Below, in pieces: positions 21,064 through 21,244 of a stretch of DNA of 21,244 nt. Below the pieces are notes generated by a model. It had not been told where the DNA came from and made no database searches. It saw nothing but the letters and a program-made list of their open reading frames with translations. The position numbers were made by a program, and so were the translations under genes. The stretch is from Poronia punctata (Eukaryota; Ascomycota; Sordariomycetes; Xylariales; Xylariaceae), in contig MU401857.1 in assembly GCA_022579005.1 (NCBI GenBank), forward strand, positions 1 to 21,244, read 5' to 3'. Each line of letters begins with the position of its first letter. Within the stretch, counting starts at the first letter, position 1.

Positions 21064-21244
21064 TTAAAATATTAATAATAATACTATAGCTAAAAACGCG
21101 GCCTAGGCTGCTAAGGCTATAAGAGTTAAGCTAAGCTAACTAAGTAAATAAAGCACTTATTAGCTATATAGTAGCTAACTTATAGCTTAAATACTAGCAA
21201 AGTTTTTTTAGCCTTTTTAATTTTAATTAAATTAGTTAGCTTTA
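21064..21244. repeat. Right direct repeat (candidate LTR) of element D, cut by window end
   Basis: Partner of 13885-14065 at a fixed offset of 7179. Seven or more differing sites have G or C at the left and A or T here (for example 13896, 13900, 13915), while a few are the reverse (21074-21110 keeps GGCC where the left has AGCT). Both repeats have therefore been hit by RIP independently. An A10 run at 21045-21054, nine bases upstream, could be a polypurine tract if the element reads left to right. Confidence 0.72.

Larger units (their letters stand above)
1..21244. other. RIP-degraded, AT-rich heterochromatin-like repeat block
   Basis: The whole window has very low G+C (about 12-17% in hand-counted lines), abundant TpA and almost no CpA or TpG except next to G/C (GCA, TGC). 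Every reading frame on both strands is closed by frequent TAA/TAG. Related copies differ mainly by C/T and G/A changes. Known biology: RIP in filamentous ascomycetes converts CpA to TpA in duplicated DNA during the sexual cycle and produces this composition. Inference: the block is transposon-derived and probably heterochromatic. No open reading frame worth calling as a live gene was seen. A mitochondrial or apicomplexan origin is less likely because nested LTR-retrotransposon remnants fill most of the left two thirds. Confidence 0.9.
13885..21244. mobile_element. Element D: candidate second LTR retrotransposon (right end cut)
   Basis: A pair of direct repeats, 13885-14065+ and 21064-21244 (window end), is separated by exactly 7179 bp with no indel over the 175 aligned bases. 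A 7-kb spacing between direct repeats fits an LTR retrotransposon about 7.4 kb long. The left repeat starts where homology of copy C to copy B stops, which fits insertion of D into C. The repeat sequence differs from the A/B/C LTR, so this is another family. I did not find RT, integrase or gag motifs that I trust in the interior, so the class rests on the repeats alone. Orientation is unknown. Confidence 0.55.

Noticed and set aside
1..21244. Organelle or apicomplexan genome because of the extreme AT content
   Set aside because: No rRNA, tRNA or organelle genes; instead nested LTR retrotransposons whose copies differ mostly by transitions, which fits fungal RIP.

Overview
This window is a gene-poor, extremely AT-rich stretch (about 12-17% G+C in the lines I counted by hand, up to about 38% at one transposon end). 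It is best read as repeat-induced point mutation (RIP) debris from a filamentous ascomycete (Pezizomycotina). TpA is everywhere, CpA and TpG are very scarce, stop codons fill every frame, and related copies differ mostly by C/T and G/A transitions. I see no intact host gene, tRNA, rRNA or CRISPR array. The genus cannot be named from this sequence.

The left two thirds are built from three copies (A, B, C) of one dead Ty3/gypsy LTR retrotransposon family. Reading through the RIP-made stops gives clear domain remnants: a gag zinc knuckle (5012-5052, B), a pre-RT segment (5741-6098, B, duplicated), reverse transcriptase with Y-L-N-N for Y-L-D-D (6511-6522, B; 13722-13733, C), RNase H (200-721, A), an integrase zinc finger and a DD35E core (1429-2110, A) with exact 35-residue spacing.

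Layout: copy A (1-4476, +) enters from the left edge, already past the RT active site, and ends in a polypurine tract and a ~228-bp LTR (4249-4476). That same LTR appears to be the 5' LTR of copy B (4249-8702, +), so A and B form a tandem sharing one LTR. Copy B stops at ~8702, just after its integrase core, where the 3' LTR end of copy C (8703-13885, -) begins; this looks like C inserted into B in the opposite orientation. The LTR of C carries a 566-bp non-autonomous transposon with TA target duplication and TIRs (8913-9478). Copy A gives the corresponding site without that insert.

From 13885 to the right edge lies a second candidate LTR retrotransposon (D). Two direct repeats (13885-14065 and 21064-21244, the latter cut by the window end) lie 7179 bp apart and flank ~7 kb of RIP-degraded DNA in which I could not identify domains securely. 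D interrupts the 5' part of C. The nesting order is therefore B, then C in B, then D in (or beside) C, with the small TIR element in C's LTR. These are fossils: nothing here looks able to make a functional protein. I did not find a new biological system. The most interesting points are the LTR-sharing tandem, the small TIR element with a related empty site, the context and strand bias of surviving C/G, and the unidentified sequences in A/C (after integrase) and D.
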